DNA of 64,000 nucleotides from Rhodobacter sp. TJ_12 (GTDB taxonomy: Bacteria; Pseudomonadota; Alphaproteobacteria; Rhodobacterales; Rhodobacteraceae). The stretch is taken from the NCBI RefSeq assembly GCF_020023995.1, contig NZ_NRRD01000005.1, positions 1 to 64,000 of the forward strand, given 5' to 3'. Below are positions 1 through 8,789 of this stretch, one piece after another. Every line of letters starts with the position of its first letter. Within the stretch, counting starts at the first letter, position 1. The notes below the pieces were generated by a model. It had not been told where the DNA came from, did no database searches, and saw only the letters and a program-made list of their open reading frames with translations. The position numbers and the translations under genes were made by a program.

Positions 1-117
1 GCCCCCAAACCCGCCGCCGCCGCCCCCGCGCCGGAGCCTGTGGTGGAGCAACACCGCCGCCAGCAACGTGTGCTGCGCCGCCGGGTGCGGACGTCGGATC
101 TGGAGGCTGCGGAATGA
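1..117 (+). CDS. C-terminal end of an unidentified protein (5' end outside the window)
   Basis: Reading frame 1 is open from the first base to a TGA at 115–117. It gives a tail of about 38 residues, first Ala/Pro-rich and then Arg-rich (a cluster of arginines around residues 19–32). The stop overlaps the ATG of the next gene in an ATGA arrangement, so the two are probably co-translated. The context is flagellar, so this is likely another flagellar gene, but the tail carries no motif that identifies it. Confidence 0.5.
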   Translation, partial: APKPAAAAPAPEPVVEQHRRQQRVLRRRVRTSDLEAAE

Positions 118-752
118 AACCCGCCAAGGCTGGACCGGCTGCAAAAACGAAAAAAGCCCCTGCAAAACCGCCCGCCAAAAAGGCGCGCAGGCGGTTTGGT
201 CGGGGGAGCTTGCTGCTGATCGCCACGCTGTTCGCCGCTTCGGGGGCGATTCGGTTTGGCTCCGGCATTGCGCAGGCCTTTGCCACCGATACCGGCGCGC
301 AAGATGCGCAACCCGTGCAAACCGCCGAGGAATGCATTTCCGAGCCGGGCGTGATGCTGATGCTGAAAGAAGTGCAAGCGCGCGAAAAGAAACTGCGCGA
401 AGGCGAACAATTGCTGTCCGATCGGTCCCAGGCCATCGCGCTGGCGGAAAAGCGAATCGAGGATCGGCTTGCCCTGTTGGTCGAGGCGGAACGGAACCTG
501 TCGCAAACGGTCACCATGGCCGATCAAGCCGCCGATGAAGACGTGGCCCGGCTGGTGACGGTTTATGAAAACATGAAACCGAAGGAAGCCGCGCCGCTCT
601 TTGCGGCCATGGCACCCGATTTCGCGGCAGGTTTCCTTGCGCGGATGCGCCCCGATGCTTCGGCCGCGGTGATGGCCGCGCTGGAACCGCAGGTGGCCTA
701 TTCGATCTCGGTGATCATGGCCGGGCGCAATGCGGGCGCGCCGCAAGAATAA
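114..752 (+). CDS. MotE/MgtE-N-like flagellar motility protein
   Basis: The 212-residue protein has a basic N-terminus, one hydrophobic segment at about residues 32–56 (membrane anchor or uncleaved signal), a charged helical or coiled-coil stretch at about 80–140, and a C-terminal helical part (150–212) resembling the MgtE N-terminal repeat of MotE proteins, with the pattern MKPKEAAPLFAAM. MotE-type proteins are periplasmic partners of the flagellar stator in alphaproteobacteria. It lies 62 bp upstream of motA, which supports a stator role. The family call rests on the layout of the protein and its neighbours and not on a unique catalytic motif. Confidence 0.7.
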   Translation: MKPAKAGPAAKTKKAPAKPPAKKARRRFGRGSLLLIATLFAASGAIRFGSGIAQAFATDTGAQDAQPVQTAEECISEPGVMLMLKEVQAREKKLREGEQLLSDRSQAIALAEKRIEDRLALLVEAERNLSQTVTMADQAADEDVARLVTVYENMKPKEAAPLFAAMAPDFAAGFLARMRPDASAAVMAALEPQVAYSISVIMAGRNAGAPQE

Positions 753-814
753 CCTTGCAGAGCATTTGTTAAGCCAAGTCTGGCACAGTCGCTCCGGATG
801 AATGGAGAACGGAC

Positions 815-1684
815 ATGATCGGCATTATCGGGATCGTCGTCATCTTTGGCATGGTCTTCGGCGGCTACGTGGCGGCCGGGGGCAAGATGGGGATTATCCT
901 GAAATCTCTGCCCTTTGAGATGATCATGATCGGCGGCGCCGCCGTGGGAGCATTCTTGCTTTCCAATGATGGCGCGTCGGCCAAACACACGCTCAAAGAC
1001 ATCGGCAAAGTGTTCAAGGGCCCGAAATGGAAGCCAGCGGATTACCGTGATCTTCTCTGCCTTCTGTTCGAACTGATTCGACTGGCGCGACAAAACCCGG
1101 TGGCGATCGAAGAGCATATCGAAGATGCCGAAAATTCGTCGATCTTCGGGAAATATCCGAAAATCGTGCATGACCACGAAGCGGTCGAGCTGATCTGCGA
1201 CACGATGCGGTCCGCCTCGATGAACTATGACGATCCCCATCAGGTCGAAGAGGTGCTCGAAAAGCAGCTTGAGGCGAATTACCACCACGCCATGCACTCC
1301 AGCCACGCCATGCAATCCGTGGCCGACGCCATGCCCGCGCTGGGGATCGTGGCCGCCGTGTTGGGCGTGATCAAAACCATGGGCTCAATCGACCAGCCGC
1401 CCGAGATTCTGGGCAAGATGATCGGCGGCGCGCTTGTCGGCACCTTCTTGGGTGTGTTTTTGGCCTATGGCTTCATTGGTCCCTTCGCGACCCGCATCAA
1501 GGCCGTGGTCGATGAAGACGCCCATTTCTACAAGCTGATCCGCGAGGTGCTGGTGGCCAACCTGCACAACCACGCGACCAATATCTGTATCGAAGTCGGC
1601 CGTCAGAACACGCCGCATCACATCCGGCCCAGTTTCTCGGAACTCGAAGAGGCGCTCAAGGCGGTGAAATCGGAGGCGGCATGA
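815..1684 (+). CDS. motA: Flagellar motor stator protein MotA
   Basis: The 289-residue inner-membrane stator subunit forms the proton channel of the flagellar motor together with MotB. Four hydrophobic segments are visible at about 1–20, 33–50, 170–190 and 203–225. The long cytoplasmic loop between segments 2 and 3 carries the Arg/Glu-rich torque-generating region (around residues 84–105). Pro174 and Pro223 sit at the positions of the two conserved channel prolines. The length is typical. The start follows a good GGAGAACGG ribosome site. Its stop overlaps the ATG of the next gene. The matching motB is 52 kb away, at 53.9 kb. Confidence 0.95.
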   Translation: MIGIIGIVVIFGMVFGGYVAAGGKMGIILKSLPFEMIMIGGAAVGAFLLSNDGASAKHTLKDIGKVFKGPKWKPADYRDLLCLLFELIRLARQNPVAIEEHIEDAENSSIFGKYPKIVHDHEAVELICDTMRSASMNYDDPHQVEEVLEKQLEANYHHAMHSSHAMQSVADAMPALGIVAAVLGVIKTMGSIDQPPEILGKMIGGALVGTFLGVFLAYGFIGPFATRIKAVVDEDAHFYKLIREVLVANLHNHATNICIEVGRQNTPHHIRPSFSELEEALKAVKSEAA

Positions 1685-3987
1685 GGTTTTTTGCCCTCCT
1701 TCTGGCCGGGTTTGTTTTGCTGGCAAGCCCGGCGGCTGCGCAACAGATCGACGTGCGGTCGGGCGAGCATGCGGATTTCTCGCGGCTCGTGTTCATGTTT
1801 CCACCCGGCACCGAATGGAGCACCGAGCGGGTCGACGGCGGCTACAAGCTGACCACCCAGACCCAGACACGCTACAATCTGACAAATGTCTTTCGGTTGA
1901 TTCCCAGAACCCGGATTCAGTCGGTGTCCGCCGATCTTGATGCGCGCTCGGTCTTTATCGAGACCGGGCCAGAGGTGCATCTTGAAGCGTTTCAATTGCC
2001 GATTGGCGCCGTGGTGATCGATATTGCCGATGGCGCGGATGAAACGAAAATCGCAGCGTCTGCGTCCCCATCTTTGCCGACGGTCAATGCGCCGCGCCAT
2101 TCCTATCGGCCCGAACCGAAGCTTGGCTATCTTGACCTTTACTGGTCCGACAAGCCGACGCAATTGCGCCCCGAGGCGCAGCCCGCGCCAACCGACAAGC
2201 CCGACCATACCACTCCGCCCGGCGACGAGGTGGCCAATCTTGATTTCCCCGATGACCGTATCAGCGGCGCCGAAATCGCGCTGATCGATGAATTGAGCCG
2301 CGCGGCAACGCAGGGGTTGATCACCATGCAAATGCCGCCCCGCCCCCCGGCCACTGCGCCTAGGGGCACAGCCGCAACCGAAGCCGACACCTTGCAAGAA
2401 TCTCAAGACGCGCCGAAAATAGCAAAGGCGCACCATCCGGACAGCCCCGAGGCGCATCTGGCGCTGCAGGCAGAAACCGTGATCGATCGCGACGTGGCAG
2501 AGCATTTACTGCAAGGCAGATTGGCAAATTCGGGCCATAGCTGCCCGCGCGATTCTGCCTATGACCTGCAAGCTTGGCTGAACGACAAAACGCCGACGCA
2601 ACAGATTGCCGATGCGCGCCGCGATCTGGTGGAAGAATTCGACCGACCGCATTTGCGTGGGATCGAACACCTGGCACAAGTCTATATCGCACTTGGTTTC
2701 GGCACCGAGGCGAAGGCGCTTTTCCGCTCTTTCGAGGTCGAAGACGAGGTCGATCCGATTCTGCCGATCATGGCCGATATCGTCGATGGCAACGCCCCGA
2801 CGCCCTACCCGGCTTTCGCGGCACTGACATCTTGTGACAGCAAAGTGGCGCTTTGGGCGCTGCTGGCCCAGCCCGAGCCGCCGCTGCGTGAAACCGTTAA
2901 TTTCGGCGCGGTTCTGCGGGCCTATTCCGCGCTGCCGCCCGATATTCGCAGTATCGTTGGCCCCGATCTCAGCGCACGGCTGATCGAGCTGGGCGCGACC
3001 GATGTGGCGCAAACCGTGCGCTCCATGCTGGCGCGCGCGCCCGGTGACCATAACGATTCGCTCGATTACATCGATGCGCAAATCGACCTGTCGGAAGGCC
3101 GCGATACCGAAGCGACAGAGCGGCTCGACAAGGTCGCCGAGCAAAATTCGGATGCAGCGGCAGAGGCGCTGGCGCTTTCGATCGAAACAAAATTGTCCCG
3201 GGGCGAAGCGATTCCCGCCCATGAGGTGGAAAACGCTGGCGCACTGGCGCGGCAATTGCGCGGCACCGAGATCGGCGACAAACTGATCCGCGTGGAAATC
3301 CTTGGCAATGCCTCGACCGGGCAGTTCGATCCGGCTTTCGAACAGTTGGAACGGTGGAGCGCGCCGGTAGACCCGAGCCTGCGGCGCGACACGCAAAATG
3401 ACCTTTTGGCGGTGCTGGCCAAGGTGCCCGACGCGGAAATGTTCATCGAAACCTTTTTCCGCTATCGGCCGGAATGGGGCCCCGAAGAACTGACCGCAGA
3501 CGTACAAATTGCACTGGCCGACCGGCTTTCGGAAAGCGGCTTTTCGATTTCGGCACGGGCGGTGCTGTCCCCCCGGACCCGGCGCAGCGAGGCCGGACGA
3601 TTCGCCTTGGCGCGCGCGGCTTTGGCCGGCAATGACGCAGCCGCGGCTTATTCGCACCTGACCGGATTGACCGGCGAAGAAGCGGCGCTTTTGCGGGGCC
3701 GCGCGCTGACCCTTTTGGGCCAGCACCAAAATGCCGAAACGGCCTATGCCGAAGCGGGCGCAACCGAGGCCCAGACCGAGGCTGCCTGGCGTGCCGGCAA
3801 TTGGGACCGTGTCACAGATTCGGGAACGGAAACGCAAAAGCGCTTTGTCGAAATTTTCGGCGAAACCGCCCCGTCTGACACGGGTGCGGCCATCCCCGCC
3901 GGGCCGTTGGCCGCCGCGCAGCAATTGATCGCGCAAAGCGCCGCCGAACGCGAAGCCTTCGAAAAACTGATGGAAGATTTGAAATAG
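1681..3987 (+). CDS. Periplasmic TPR-type motility protein (MotK/MotC-like candidate)
   Basis: The protein has 768 residues and a clear Sec signal peptide (about residues 1–20, cleavage after AAA), so it should be periplasmic. After an acidic, Pro-rich segment (150–250), the C-terminal two thirds is Ala/Leu-rich helical sequence resembling degenerate TPR repeats. It overlaps motA by 4 bp (ATGA), so it is made with the stator. Rhodobacter Fla2 systems use a large periplasmic TPR protein, MotK, that acts on MotB, and rhizobia use MotC; this gene fits that role by size, location and operon, but the identity is inferred. A hairpin at 3987–4009 follows. Confidence 0.6.
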   Translation: MRFFALLLAGFVLLASPAAAQQIDVRSGEHADFSRLVFMFPPGTEWSTERVDGGYKLTTQTQTRYNLTNVFRLIPRTRIQSVSADLDARSVFIETGPEVHLEAFQLPIGAVVIDIADGADETKIAASASPSLPTVNAPRHSYRPEPKLGYLDLYWSDKPTQLRPEAQPAPTDKPDHTTPPGDEVANLDFPDDRISGAEIALIDELSRAATQGLITMQMPPRPPATAPRGTAATEADTLQESQDAPKIAKAHHPDSPEAHLALQAETVIDRDVAEHLLQGRLANSGHSCPRDSAYDLQAWLNDKTPTQQIADARRDLVEEFDRPHLRGIEHLAQVYIALGFGTEAKALFRSFEVEDEVDPILPIMADIVDGNAPTPYPAFAALTSCDSKVALWALLAQPEPPLRETVNFGAVLRAYSALPPDIRSIVGPDLSARLIELGATDVAQTVRSMLARAPGDHNDSLDYIDAQIDLSEGRDTEATERLDKVAEQNSDAAAEALALSIETKLSRGEAIPAHEVENAGALARQLRGTEIGDKLIRVEILGNASTGQFDPAFEQLERWSAPVDPSLRRDTQNDLLAVLAKVPDAEMFIETFFRYRPEWGPEELTADVQIALADRLSESGFSISARAVLSPRTRRSEAGRFALARAALAGNDAAAAYSHLTGLTGEEAALLRGRALTLLGQHQNAETAYAEAGATEAQTEAAWRAGNWDRVTDSGTETQKRFVEIFGETAPSDTGAAIPAGPLAAAQQLIAQSAAEREAFEKLMEDLK

Positions 3988-4009
3988 GGGCGGTGCTTGC
4001 GCCCGCCCC
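3987..4009 (+). terminator. Hairpin after the motA operon
   Basis: GGGGCGG (3987–3993) can pair with CCGCCCC (4003–4009) across a 9-nt loop, between two convergent genes. The T-tract is weak (TTC...TCTTCTTTTCT further on), so this may be a weak or factor-assisted terminator. Confidence 0.5.
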
Positions 4010-4042
4010 GTTCAACCGTCTTCTTTTCTGCTTGATGCGGGC

Positions 4043-5377
4043 TCAGCCCGCCGGGGCCAACGCCTTGGCCAAACGCGCGAAGCTTGCCGAAGTATGATCG
4101 GGCGCATCTTGCGCGATGAACCCATCCAACGCGGGCCAAACCCGGATCGCCGCATCGATCATCGGATCGCTGCCAGCGGTATATAGCCCCGCCTGAATCA
4201 TCATCTCGGCCCGGTCGTAAGCGCCAAGCAGTTTGCGCGCTTTGCCGATCAGCGCATTCTCGGGCGGGGTCGCCGCATCGGGCAAAGACCGCGAGACCGA
4301 GCGCAACAGATCAATGGCCGGGAAGCGCCCTCGCTCCGCGATGGCACGATCCAAAACAACGTGGCCATCCAGCGTGCCGCGCAGAATGTCGGCCACCGGC
4401 TCTTCCATATCAGAGCCCGCCACCAGTACCGAAAAGACAGCGGTGATATCACCCGTGCCTTCAGGCCCCGGGCCAGAGCGTTCTGCAAGCGACATGATCT
4501 GATGCGCGGTCGAAGGCGGATAGCCGCGCAGGCTGGCCGGTTCGCCCCCCGCCAAGGCCACTTCGCGATGCGCCTCGGCAAAGCGGGTGACGCTATCGGC
4601 CAAGAACAGCACATGCTTGCCCTGATCACGGAAATGTTCCGCCACGGTCATCGCCGCCCAACCGCAACGGCGGCGCACCAGCGGCGACTGATCCGAGGTG
4701 GCGGCCACGATCACCGCGCGCGCCATACCCTCGGGCCCCATGGTCTTTTCTACGAATTCGCGCAGCTCGCGCCCGCGTTCGCCAATCAGCGCAATCACCA
4801 CGACATCGGCTTCAACCCCCTTGGCGAATTTCGCCAAAAGCGACGATTTGCCCACGCCAGATCCCGCAAAAAGGCCGATCCGCTGCCCACGCACCAAAGG
4901 CAAAAGCGTGTTGAACACATCCAATCCGGTTTCGACCCGGTCCCCAAGGCGGCCGCGTGTGGCGGCGGCGGGCGGGGCGGCGCGAACGTTGCGATCTTCG
5001 GGGCCGCGCAACAACGGGCGACCATCAAGCGGGCGGCCAAACGGATCGACGATCCGCCCGACCCAGGAATTATCGGGCGCGATGCCCGCTTGCCCCAGCA
5101 CCTCAACCCGGTCGCCAATCGCGACGCCTTCGACGGCCCCATCGGCCAGAAGCGTCACCGCCCCTCGGCGTAAGGCGATCACCTCGGCATCGAATCGCGC
5201 GCCAGAGCGCGCATGGATCTGTGCGCGGTCGCCCAAGGTCGCGCGCGCGGTCAGCCCGCTGACCTCAATCGTGCCTTGGCCAACCTCAAAAACACGGCCG
5301 ACCGGATGCACCGCGCCCACTTCGGCGATTTCCGCCTGCAACATTTCCAATCCACCCAGTGCCATTCTGGCCTCCAT
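4043..5377 (-). CDS. fliI: Flagellum-specific export ATPase FliI
   Basis: The 444-residue ATPase of the type III flagellar export apparatus energises export of rod, hook and filament subunits. It has an N-terminal beta-barrel domain (about 25–95), Walker A AGSGVGKS at about 171–178, the GERGRE motif near 199, and a Walker B region with LFLADSVTRFAEAHRE, all typical of the FliI/SctN/F1-beta family. The length is normal. The ATG at 5377 is used here; a second in-frame ATG lies at 5365. It is transcribed away from flgB, and a CtrA-like site lies 58 bp upstream of its start. Its usual partner fliH is not next to it. Confidence 0.95.
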   Translation of the reverse strand: MEARMALGGLEMLQAEIAEVGAVHPVGRVFEVGQGTIEVSGLTARATLGDRAQIHARSGARFDAEVIALRRGAVTLLADGAVEGVAIGDRVEVLGQAGIAPDNSWVGRIVDPFGRPLDGRPLLRGPEDRNVRAAPPAAATRGRLGDRVETGLDVFNTLLPLVRGQRIGLFAGSGVGKSSLLAKFAKGVEADVVVIALIGERGRELREFVEKTMGPEGMARAVIVAATSDQSPLVRRRCGWAAMTVAEHFRDQGKHVLFLADSVTRFAEAHREVALAGGEPASLRGYPPSTAHQIMSLAERSGPGPEGTGDITAVFSVLVAGSDMEEPVADILRGTLDGHVVLDRAIAERGRFPAIDLLRSVSRSLPDAATPPENALIGKARKLLGAYDRAEMMIQAGLYTAGSDPMIDAAIRVWPALDGFIAQDAPDHTSASFARLAKALAPAG

Positions 5378-5434
5378 GGTTACCGAGCTCGTATCAAGCC
5401 CGTCCTCTCGAAACTGTTTTTAAACGAATCTCCC

Positions 5435-5449
5435 TTAATCCTTGGTTGA
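5435..5449 (-). promoter_or_regulatory. CtrA-like site upstream of fliI
   Basis: On the minus strand this reads TCAA-N7-TTAA, one mismatch from the CtrA consensus TTAA-N7-TTAA. It ends 57 nt before the fliI start, the same geometry as the sites before motB, flgE and fliK. It lies only 21 nt from the flgB start, so activation of flgB from this site is less likely. Confidence 0.4.
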
Positions 5450-5470
5450 TAGCTCGGAGGAGAAACCCCG

Positions 5471-5857
5471 ATGTTCGGTAAACTCACAGTTTTTCAGATG
5501 GCGCAGTCCATGGCCCAAACGGCCGCCCTGAGCCAAAGTGCGATTGCGACCAATATCGCCAATGCCGATACCCCCGGGTATCAGGCACGCGAGGTCGCCT
5601 CTTTCGCCGAAACCTATCGAAGCGATAGCGGCGCGAACATGCGCGCGACCCGTGCAGGCCACCTTGGCGGCGAAGGCCGATATCACGTCGAAGTGCGTGA
5701 AAGCCGCGACACCAATGGCGCATCCCCCGATGGCAACAGCGTATCCATCGAAGACGAAATGGTTGCTGCGGTGCGCGCGAAAAGTCAGCACGACCGCGCC
5801 ATTGCGATCTACAAATCCTCGCTGGGCATCTTGCGTGCCAGCCTTGGCCGGAGCTGA
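5471..5857 (+). CDS. flgB: Flagellar proximal rod protein FlgB
   Basis: The 128-residue rod protein has the N-terminal flagellar rod signature NIANADTPGYQAR (about 28–40), shared by FlgB/C/F/G. The C-terminus (AIAIYKSSLGILRASLGRS) is typical of FlgB. A strong GGAGGAGA ribosome site precedes the ATG. It is first in the run flgB-flgC-fliE-fliQ-flgF-flgG-flgA-flgH-fliL, whose genes are spaced by a few bases or overlap. Confidence 0.95.
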   Translation: MFGKLTVFQMAQSMAQTAALSQSAIATNIANADTPGYQAREVASFAETYRSDSGANMRATRAGHLGGEGRYHVEVRESRDTNGASPDGNSVSIEDEMVAAVRAKSQHDRAIAIYKSSLGILRASLGRS

Positions 5858-5862
5858 GGCAG

Positions 5863-6255
5863 ATGGCGGATTTCAGCAATACCCTTTCGGTTTCCGCTTC
5901 TGGCCTGAAGGCGCAATCCATGCGCCTGCGCTATGTTTCGGAAAACATCGCGAACGTCGACACCCCCGGCTACCACCGCAAGGTGACCAGCTTTGAGGAA
6001 GTGGTGTCGCAAGACAACGGTGCCGCCGAGGTGCAACTCGGCCCCGTGCAACTCGACCCGAAGGAACTGGCCCGAATCTATGATCCGGGCAACCCGATGG
6101 CCGATGAAAACGGCTACTACGACGGCTCGAATGTCGATCTGGTAGTCGAGATCGCAGACGCGCGCGAAGCGCAACGCAGTTACGAGGCGAACCTCAAAAT
6201 GTTCGAACAGACCCGGCAAATGTCGTCGGCGCTGATGGATCTGCTGCGTCGTTGA
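5863..6255 (+). CDS. flgC: Flagellar proximal rod protein FlgC
   Basis: The 130-residue rod protein carries ENIANVDTPGYHRK near the N-terminus and the C-terminal helix SYEANLKMFEQTRQMSSALM, both characteristic of FlgC. It starts 5 bp after flgB. It is exported through the flagellar type III apparatus and lies between the MS ring and the distal rod. Confidence 0.95.
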   Translation: MADFSNTLSVSASGLKAQSMRLRYVSENIANVDTPGYHRKVTSFEEVVSQDNGAAEVQLGPVQLDPKELARIYDPGNPMADENGYYDGSNVDLVVEIADAREAQRSYEANLKMFEQTRQMSSALMDLLRR

Positions 6256-6274
6256 AACCTGAAGGAGGTCCAGA

Positions 6275-6568
6275 ATGGACATCAAATCTTCTGTTGCGAC
6301 CCAAGGCTATACCTTGGCCCGCTCCGCCGCCGCGCCGCAGGCCGGCAGCGGCAATTCCCAACAAAGCACGCTTGGCAGCCTTGCCACGAGCTTTATGGAA
6401 ACCATGCAAGAAAGCGAGCAAACGGCAAAGGCCGCCATGCTTGGCAGCGCCGATCCGCATGCACTTGTGCAGGCGCTCGCACAGACCGAACTGGCGGTGG
6501 AAACAGCCGTGACGGTGCGCAACAAGGTCGTCGAGGCCTATCAGGAAATCCTGCGGATGCCGGTGTAA
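6275..6568 (+). CDS. fliE: Flagellar hook-basal body adaptor FliE
   Basis: The 97-residue protein joins the MS ring and export gate to the rod. The second half (HALVQALAQTELAVETAVTV then RNKVVEAYQEILRMPV) matches the conserved FliE C-terminal helices. An AGGAGG site lies just upstream of the ATG. Its position between flgC and fliQ is the usual one. Confidence 0.93.
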   Translation: MDIKSSVATQGYTLARSAAAPQAGSGNSQQSTLGSLATSFMETMQESEQTAKAAMLGSADPHALVQALAQTELAVETAVTVRNKVVEAYQEILRMPV

Positions 6569-6569
6569 G

Positions 6570-6836
6570 ATGGAAGACGTCGTCTTCTTTGACACGATGC
6601 GCGAAGGGCTTTGGATCGCCGTTATGATCTCGGCGCCGATGCTGATCGTCGCGCTCATCGCCGGGGTCGCCATCGGCCTGTTTCAGGCGCTGACCTCGGT
6701 GCAGGAAATGACGCTGACCTTCGTGCCAAAGGTCGGCGCCATGCTGGTCGTGTTCTGGGTCTCGATGTCTTTCATGTCGAAGTCGCTGGTCGAGTTCTAC
6801 ACCGCCCGGATCATCCCCCTCATCATCGGAAGCTGA
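6570..6836 (+). CDS. fliQ: Flagellar export gate protein FliQ
   Basis: The 88-residue inner-membrane protein has two hydrophobic hairpin segments (about 15–40 and 50–75) and the signature GLFQALTSVQEMTLTFVPK. It is a multicopy component of the FliPQR export gate. fliP and fliR are not in this window. It starts one base after fliE. Confidence 0.95.
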   Translation: MEDVVFFDTMREGLWIAVMISAPMLIVALIAGVAIGLFQALTSVQEMTLTFVPKVGAMLVVFWVSMSFMSKSLVEFYTARIIPLIIGS

Positions 6837-6839
6837 GCC

Positions 6840-7553
6840 ATGGATAATTCGATCTACGCGGCCCTGTCGCGCCAGTCGGGCCTGATGCGCGAAATGCAGG
6901 TGGTGGCCAATAACATGGCCAACATCACCACCACCGGCTTTCGCCGTGAAGGGGTCGTCTTTGCCGAATATGTCGATTCGCTCGATGGGCAGGAACCCTC
7001 GCTGTCGATGGCCTATGCGCATGGGCGGCTGGTCGATTTCGAACAAGGTCCGCTGGCCGAAACCGGCGGCGCGCTGGATTTCGCGATCCAAGGCGAAGGC
7101 TTCTTCATGGTCGAAACGCCCGAGGGCAACCAGCTCACCCGTGCTGGCAGCTTTCTGCGTTCGCCCGCAGGGGAACTGGTGACGCCGGAAGGTTTTCGCG
7201 TGCTCGACAATGGTGGCACACCGATTTTCCTGCCCGCCGATCAGGGCCGGGTTGCGATGGCCGAAGACGGCACGCTGTCGGTTGGCGGGGCGCCGCTGGC
7301 ACAGATCGGCCTCTACCTGCCCGAAAATTCCACCACGATCAGCTTGCAGGCGGGCACCCGCTTTGCCGTGCCCGATGGCACTTTGCCCGCCGAAAACGCC
7401 CGCGTGATGCAGGGCTTCGTGGAACAGTCGAACGTTGATCCGATCAAGGAAATCTCGCGCATGATCGAGGTGCAGCGCGCCTACGAGATGGGCCAGAAAT
7501 TCCTCGACCGCGAAGACGAACGGATCCGCAGCGTCATCTCGACGCTCAAGTAA
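6840..7553 (+). CDS. flgF: Flagellar rod protein FlgF
   Basis: The 237-residue rod/hook-family protein has the N-terminal motif NNMANITTTGFRRE and a C-terminal motif IKEISRMIEVQRAYEMGQKF, as expected for the flagellar basal-body rod family. It is shorter than FlgG and precedes it, which supports FlgF. It begins 3 bp after fliQ. Confidence 0.93.
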   Translation: MDNSIYAALSRQSGLMREMQVVANNMANITTTGFRREGVVFAEYVDSLDGQEPSLSMAYAHGRLVDFEQGPLAETGGALDFAIQGEGFFMVETPEGNQLTRAGSFLRSPAGELVTPEGFRVLDNGGTPIFLPADQGRVAMAEDGTLSVGGAPLAQIGLYLPENSTTISLQAGTRFAVPDGTLPAENARVMQGFVEQSNVDPIKEISRMIEVQRAYEMGQKFLDREDERIRSVISTLK

Positions 7554-7565
7554 TAGGAGAGAGCC

Positions 7566-8351
7566 ATGCGTGCCCTGCAGATCGCCGCCACCGGGATGAG
7601 CGCCCAGCAAACGCGGGTCGAGGTCATCTCGAACAACCTCGCCAACATGTCCACCACCGGCTACAACGCCCGGCGCGCGGAATTTGCCGATCTGATGTAT
7701 CAGCAAGCCACTCGCCCCGGCACGGTCACCGCCAATGATGGCACAATCATCCCCGCCGGGGTGCAGCTTGGCCTTGGCGTGCGGCCCACGGCGGTCAGCG
7801 TAAACCTGTCGCAAGGCTCGCTGACCTCGACCGGGGGCGATCTGGATCTGGCGATCGATGGCTATGGCTATCTTGAAGTCACGATGCCTTCTGGCATCTC
7901 GGCTTATACCCGCGATGGCGGGCTGAAACGCTCTGCCGATGGGCAGGTCGTCACCTCGGATGGCTATCCGCTGGTTCCTAACATCACCATTCCCGATGAC
8001 GCCCGCACGATTGCGATCAGTGCCGATGGCGAGGTTTACGCCTATTTCGCCGATCAGGTGCAACCGCAGCTTCTGGGCCAGATCACCTTGGCCGGTTTCA
8101 CCAATGAAAAAGGGCTCGAAGCGATTGGCTCGAACCTGTTCTTGGAAACCGAGGCCTCGGGCCCGCCCGCCGTTTCGACCCCCGGGCTCGATGGGCTGGG
8201 CACGGTGCGGCAAGGCTACCTTGAGGAAAGCTCGGTCGATGCGGTGCGCGAGATCACCGAACTGATCAAGGCCCAGCGCGGCTATGAAATGAATGCCAAG
8301 GTGATTACCGCCGCCGATGAAATGCTCGCGGCCACCACGCAGGTGCGCTGA
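7566..8351 (+). CDS. flgG: Flagellar distal rod protein FlgG
   Basis: The 261-residue protein, normal FlgG length, has NNLANMSTTGYNARRAEF with the DLMYQ extension typical of FlgG and the C-terminal helix VREITELIKAQRGYEMNAKV. It has a GGAGAG ribosome site. Its stop overlaps the flgA start (ATGA). Confidence 0.96.
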   Translation: MRALQIAATGMSAQQTRVEVISNNLANMSTTGYNARRAEFADLMYQQATRPGTVTANDGTIIPAGVQLGLGVRPTAVSVNLSQGSLTSTGGDLDLAIDGYGYLEVTMPSGISAYTRDGGLKRSADGQVVTSDGYPLVPNITIPDDARTIAISADGEVYAYFADQVQPQLLGQITLAGFTNEKGLEAIGSNLFLETEASGPPAVSTPGLDGLGTVRQGYLEESSVDAVREITELIKAQRGYEMNAKVITAADEMLAATTQVR

Positions 8352-8776
8352 TGAAACCCTTCGCGCTTGCCATCTGCGCCCTTCTGGCGGGCGCCACGCT
8401 TGCCGAGGCAGGCTCGGTTGTTTCGGTGCGCACCTTGCGCGCACAAAGCGTACTGAGCCCCGACGATCTGGCATTGATCGAGGAAGAAGTGCCCGGCGCG
8501 CTTGAAAACGTCGATCAGGCAATCGGGCTGGAAACCCGCGTCACGATCTATCCGGGCCGCCCGATTCGCGCGGGCGATCTTGCCCCGCCCGCCTTGGTGG
8601 AGCGCAATCAGATGATCCCGATTGCCTATCAACGCGGCGGGCTCAGCATTCAGACCGAAGGCCGGGCGCTGGATCGCGGCGCCATCGGCGAGGCGATCCG
8701 TGTGATGAACATGGCCTCAAAAACCACCGTCTTTGCCACCATCGGCGCCGATGGCGTCGCCTATGTCCAACACTGA
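8351..8776 (+). CDS. flgA: Flagellar P-ring assembly chaperone FlgA (short form)
   Basis: The 141-residue protein has an N-terminal signal peptide (about 1–19), so it is periplasmic. The rest is the SAF/ChapFlgA domain (two copies of the pattern seen at VTIYPGRPIRAGDLAPPALV and further on). Enterobacterial FlgA is about 219 residues; this one lacks the extra N-terminal domain, as many alphaproteobacterial forms do. FlgA helps FlgI polymerise into the P ring; flgI itself is 50 kb away. Confidence 0.88.
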   Translation: MKPFALAICALLAGATLAEAGSVVSVRTLRAQSVLSPDDLALIEEEVPGALENVDQAIGLETRVTIYPGRPIRAGDLAPPALVERNQMIPIAYQRGGLSIQTEGRALDRGAIGEAIRVMNMASKTTVFATIGADGVAYVQH

Positions 8777-8789
8777 TGAGAGCCCCCAA

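Noticed and set aside
5420-5438. TTAA pair with 11-bp spacing before flgB
   Set aside because: The spacing does not fit the CtrA pattern of 7 bp; the neighbouring 7-bp-spaced site is the better candidate.
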